NCBI RefSeq assembly: GCF_024323335.1
Contig: NC_066583.1
Location: 276,293,416 to 276,357,415, forward strand
Reading direction: 5' to 3'
From: Lathyrus oleraceus
Lineage: Eukaryota; Streptophyta; Magnoliopsida; Fabales; Fabaceae
Length of the DNA: 64,000 nt
Shown: positions 60,735 to 64,000 of the stretch, one piece after another
Layout: the number at the start of each line of letters is the position of its first letter
Numbering within the stretch: position 1 is the stretch's first letter
The notes under the pieces: model-generated
What the model saw: the letters and a program-made list of their open reading frames with translations, nothing else
Databases searched by the model: none
What the model was told of the DNA's origin: nothing
Translations under genes and position numbers: made by a program

Positions 60735-62025
60735 CAATTAAAGAGATAAGAAACCCAGAGATCTCTCAAGCTAGCACCATCAAAGAAAGTGAGTCAGTAC
60801 AGGTAATCAGAATAAACCTCCAGGTGGTATCCCACAAATAAAGTGGAACACCAGGCAAGCCATCTCTGCAAGAGTCATATGAGCCCTCACAAAAACTCAA
60901 CAAACAGGTTAGAGTAATATGAAGGAATTAGGAGAAAACAATGCCATAACAAACACAAAACAGGTTAGAGCAAACAAGATAGGGTAATCAAGAGTTGCCC
61001 CCAAATCAAAATATAACCACATGAATCATGCCATTAAAATTCACAAAAAGCAAACAAGGGTAGGAGGCCTAAACCTCTTGTCAAACACATGCATCAAAAG
61101 GGTATCAAATTCACCCATAATACCTCATACATTCAGAGCATTCAAATTAAAAGCATAAAGTAAAGGGAATAAGGGCAAACCTGATTGGAGAGATCGAATG
61201 AAATTGAATTGCCCGGTTGGGTTTGTAAAGCAATCTGAGGGTTTATATGAGGGGGAATTGGTTCTTTGCCGATGAGTTCCCTTCAGTCTCTGGAGGTTGC
61301 TCTGAACTCTGTTAGCTCTTCTCTCACTATCTTTTTCCTTGCCAGGGTAATAGGAATATAATGGCCTTTTGTTTCACTGAAACTCTGAATTTATAACCTG
61401 ATTTTTGTGGACCTGTGGACTCAAATGAGAGAGGCCCAAGTCCAAATATTTTCTGTTATATTTTATTTATTTATTTATTTATTTATTCGTTTTTCGTTTT
61501 TTCTTTTTTTTTTTCGTTCTTTTTTTTTTAAACACGTGGGCTTCGCCTAGCGAGCATGACAGTTCAAGAAATTCCTCTGAGCGTAGGTGATTCTGGTGGC
61601 TTTTCTTGGGACTCGCTAGGAGACACATTCTGCTTGCCTAGCGAGCATGACAGCTCATGAACAAACTTTTGCTCCTTCAAGATTAATGTTTTGACTGACG
61701 AATATACCCCATTTGAACCTATTGGAAGTATCTCAAGCCATTCCCTTGTGTTGACTGATCGTCTAAATAGAACCCACAAAGTGTCTTGGATGATACTCAA
61801 GCTTCAAACAAAAGATGTTAGTGACACATTTTTGTGCTTTTGGTTAGTAAACAAAAGTAAGAGAAACAATGATGTATAATCCAAGCATGCTTTGTGATCT
61901 CAAACCAATCACAAGGAGTCCCACCCAAAGGCAAAGGGAACCAAGATGCTAAAGATCCTTGAGGCAATGCAAATGCAACGTTATGATGCCATGAGGGATC
62001 TTAGGGTCAAAATTGGGGTCTTACA
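60735..62025 (-). repeat. Partial 5' LTR of element E
   Basis: This equals 53032-54308 of the solo LTR. An internal deletion fused it directly to aRNH at 60735, removing the U5 end, primer site, gag and RT. Target-site copy TCTTC follows at 62026-62030. CTAG hairpins are at 61539-61652 and a T-rich microsatellite at 61462-61530. Confidence 0.85.
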
Positions 62026-62837
62026 TCTTCAAATTAGAAACCTAGGCCATATGCCTTTGATTTTTCAAACTCTTTTCATTTAATACTTATTTTGAATTGA
62101 ATCTTAAGTCAACTTTGACTTCATTTTGTGAATACTTCTAATTTGTAAATACAACTCACTTCAAATTGTTTTTGTGGTTCCAATGGCCACCTTTGTTAAA
62201 ACGTTTTTTCCTAAACATTAGACATAGGTTTGAGTTATCATAGTGATTGATGTAAACCTCACCTCATCCTTAGTGATTGGACTATAAGTCTTTCATACTT
62301 ATTATAGGGTGGATCCCTCACTAGTATGTTGAAGCTCTCCTCACATGGTGGATTGTTGGTTTAGGTTGAGTTTTCTCCCTTTGATAACAAAAGACCTTAA
62401 GGCTTTTGATCAAATTAATTCACCAACTTCTTTTGAGATTTTTACCCAGAACTACGAGATTTTGATCCTACCTTTGTGATGGTACGTAGGCAATGGGTTC
62501 ATCCATTCAAACAACAAAATTGTAAATAACTTGTATATTCTTTTCTCATCTCTCCAATCATGTTTGCACAAATACCAACCTACCATACAACCTTGCAAAA
62601 AGGGCTCCCTTAGAGTACTAAGGATGTTTTGGGTGCTTAAAACATTCCCATATCATAACCAACCCCCTTACCCATTTCTCTGACATTTTTATTAGTTTTT
62701 GATTTGATAAAACTTCTCGGTTTTGGTTCGCTTTCTAACCTTACCTTTGGATAAATAGAAGTGCGGTGGCGACTTGAATTGTATGATTTACTTTTGATTT
62801 AGTCAATAAATCTAAAGGTAACGAATACCCCGCTACA
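62026..62837 (+). repeat. End of LTR G, duplicated copy
   Basis: This equals 54309-55120 and ends CCCCGCTACA. It carries no gene. Confidence 0.8.
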
Positions 62838-63555
62838 GCGCATAGGATTAGTCCCTTAATCTTCTCCCCATTTCTTTAATTTCAAAATCTCTCCCTCCCT
62901 TTTTCAAAATCTTCTTTGATTGAACTTATTTTGTTCTAAAACTTTGACCATTTTGCAAAAAGATAGAAACTTTGGCCTTATGCCATTGCATTTTCAAACT
63001 TCTTTTCTTAAATCAAACTTGTATATAAACTTAACCATACTTGACTTAAACTTTCAAAAATCCAAAAATAACTAACTCATTCAAACCATTTTTAGGCCTT
63101 TGTGCCTTTTAAACTTAATATTTATTAAAAGCAATACATCCACATTGAAATTTGTAGCACGAACTACGAGGTTTTGATCCCTCATTTTTATGTTGGTACG
63201 TAGGCACAAGATCGAAGGTCTTTCCAAACACAAAAATATAATTAATGAATTCTTTTCTCATCCCCCCATTCTATTTGTTTGTAAGTATCATTTTGTACCA
63301 AATACATATGCACACAAAAAGGGCTCCCTATGGGTACCTAGGACACTTTGGGTGCTAACACCTTCCCTCTGTGTAACCAACTCCCTTACCTGTAATCTCT
63401 AACATTTTATTAGTTTTGATTTGAAAACTTCTTACTTTTGGGTTTTGTTCGTACTTTTTCCCTTTTTCTTTGGAAACAATAAAAGCGCGGTGGCGACTCT
63501 TGTTATTTTATCTCTAGCTTATCCATAGCTTGATAATCATTAATTTACCGCTACA
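62838..63555 (+). repeat. LTR D, 3' end
   Basis: This continues past the duplication end to TTTACCGCTACA. Its U5 has TGGCGACTCTTG (63491-63502) and GGGTGCTAACACCTTCCC (63350-63367). LTR G interrupts its start; the upstream half is not in the window. The flank CTCTT (63556-63560) is the presumed target site. Confidence 0.75.
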
Positions 63556-64000
63556 CTCTTCAATAGCTCATACCTTATTTTCTACTTCGTTGGCCGGGGG
63601 ACCAAAGGCGTCATAGAAAGAAGCATATCATGGACTAAAGAAGGCATCTTGTTGATCGTCAATCTCAATAATGGGAGGGTTAACAATAGGTGGAGGAACA
63701 CTGTCGGGTGCACCTATAGGAATTTGGATTGGAATGTTGCCTTAGGGAGGCACATGATTCTCCATAGTATGAATGCAAGTAGGAGTGGTAGCAGTAACAT
63801 GGTCCATTTGGTTCATCTCCTCTTGGATCTTGGCCATGATTTCTTTCCCACGGGAGACGACTTGGATAATCTCCATCAATTGTCCCATTTGTGCTCGCAC
63901 TTGGGATACCTCTTCATGTAGGGCAGCTTGGTTTTGCTCCAATTGGTCCATAATAGCTTGCTGATTGTGGCGTGTATAGTAGTGATGCCGGGAAGTCAGC
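63556..64000 (-). pseudogene. Gag N-terminus of another Ogre-like element (H), partial
   Basis: In sense, from the Met at 63951, the frame gives a coiled-coil start (MDQLEQNQAALHEEVSQVRA, then MGQLMEIIQ) as in other Ogre Gags. After a stop near 63742 the same frame continues in Pro-rich sequence (PPPIVNPPIIEIDD, FYDAFGPPANE), with another stop near 63632. LTR D cuts it at 63555; the right side runs out of the window. Confidence 0.75.

Larger units (their letters stand above)
53585..63219. repeat. Second tandem duplication (period about 7717 bp)
   Basis: LTR D sequence at 55500 jumps back to E LTR sequence equivalent to 53585. AGGT is shared at the junction (55499-55502) and at both parents (53581-53584 and 63216-63219). 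The E-tail/G/D stretch 53585-55502 is thus repeated as 61298-63219. The first copy has lost the inside of E (solo LTR), while the second keeps part of it (56214-60734). Confidence 0.8.

Overview
This window looks like intergenic heterochromatin from a large plant genome. The best fit is a legume of the pea/vetch/lentil group, because nearly all of it is Ogre-like (Ty3/gypsy, Tat lineage) LTR retrotransposon sequence. The signs are LTRs of 2 to 5 kb ending in TG..CA, a tRNA-Arg-type primer site (TGGCGACTCTGCTGGGGA), an extra ORF upstream of gag, a second (archaeal-type) RNase H before integrase, an intron between protease and RT, and long repeat-rich 3'UTRs. The species is inferred. I found no host gene, rRNA, tRNA gene, bacterial operon or CRISPR array.

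Layout, using my own labels. Element B (minus) is the oldest frame. Its truncated 5' LTR (48096-50137), primer site and leader lie on the right, and its broken ORF1 lies at 6706-7375. Element C (plus; only its 3'UTR and 3' LTR, 1-6700) inserted into B's ORF1. Element A (minus, 7381-47313, TSD ATGGG) inserted into B's leader. A has 5041 and 4625 bp LTRs, a frameshifted ORF1, gag and protease, a recognisable intron, and then a deletion from just after the intron to the end of integrase, so it lacks RT, both RNases H and most of INT. A's 3' end (LTR plus 3'UTR) is tandemly duplicated with a 7792-bp period (8901-16692 and 16693-35367). Element F (minus, 23006-33882, TSD GACAG, almost identical 2.1-kb LTRs) inserted into the second copy. 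The first copy keeps the empty site. F is itself an internally deleted, non-autonomous element.

To the right of B lie stacked LTRs: G (plus, 50138-55120), carrying a solo LTR of family E (52181-54308, TSD TCTTC), and a plus-strand LTR of family D. A second tandem duplication (period about 7717 bp, AGGT microhomology) repeats the E/G/D block. Its second copy keeps part of the inside of E, with an intact integrase (58981-60171) and an archaeal-type RNase H (60193-60702). The right edge is a minus-strand gag start of another element (H).

The most interesting signals are non-coding. (1) Directly after the integrase stop codon, elements A, E and F each carry three or four tandem hairpins. Most share an inner CCY-GAAA-RGG stem-loop, and the stems show paired compensatory changes between elements. 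(2) The 3'UTRs contain many degenerate complements of the element's own primer-binding site, one of them a perfect 13-mer. (3) A second primer-site-like motif sits inside U5 of all LTR families seen. (4) A conserved 10 to 12-bp hairpin recurs in 3'UTRs about 0.9 kb or more from the 3' LTR. These are readings by eye and have not been tested by computation.
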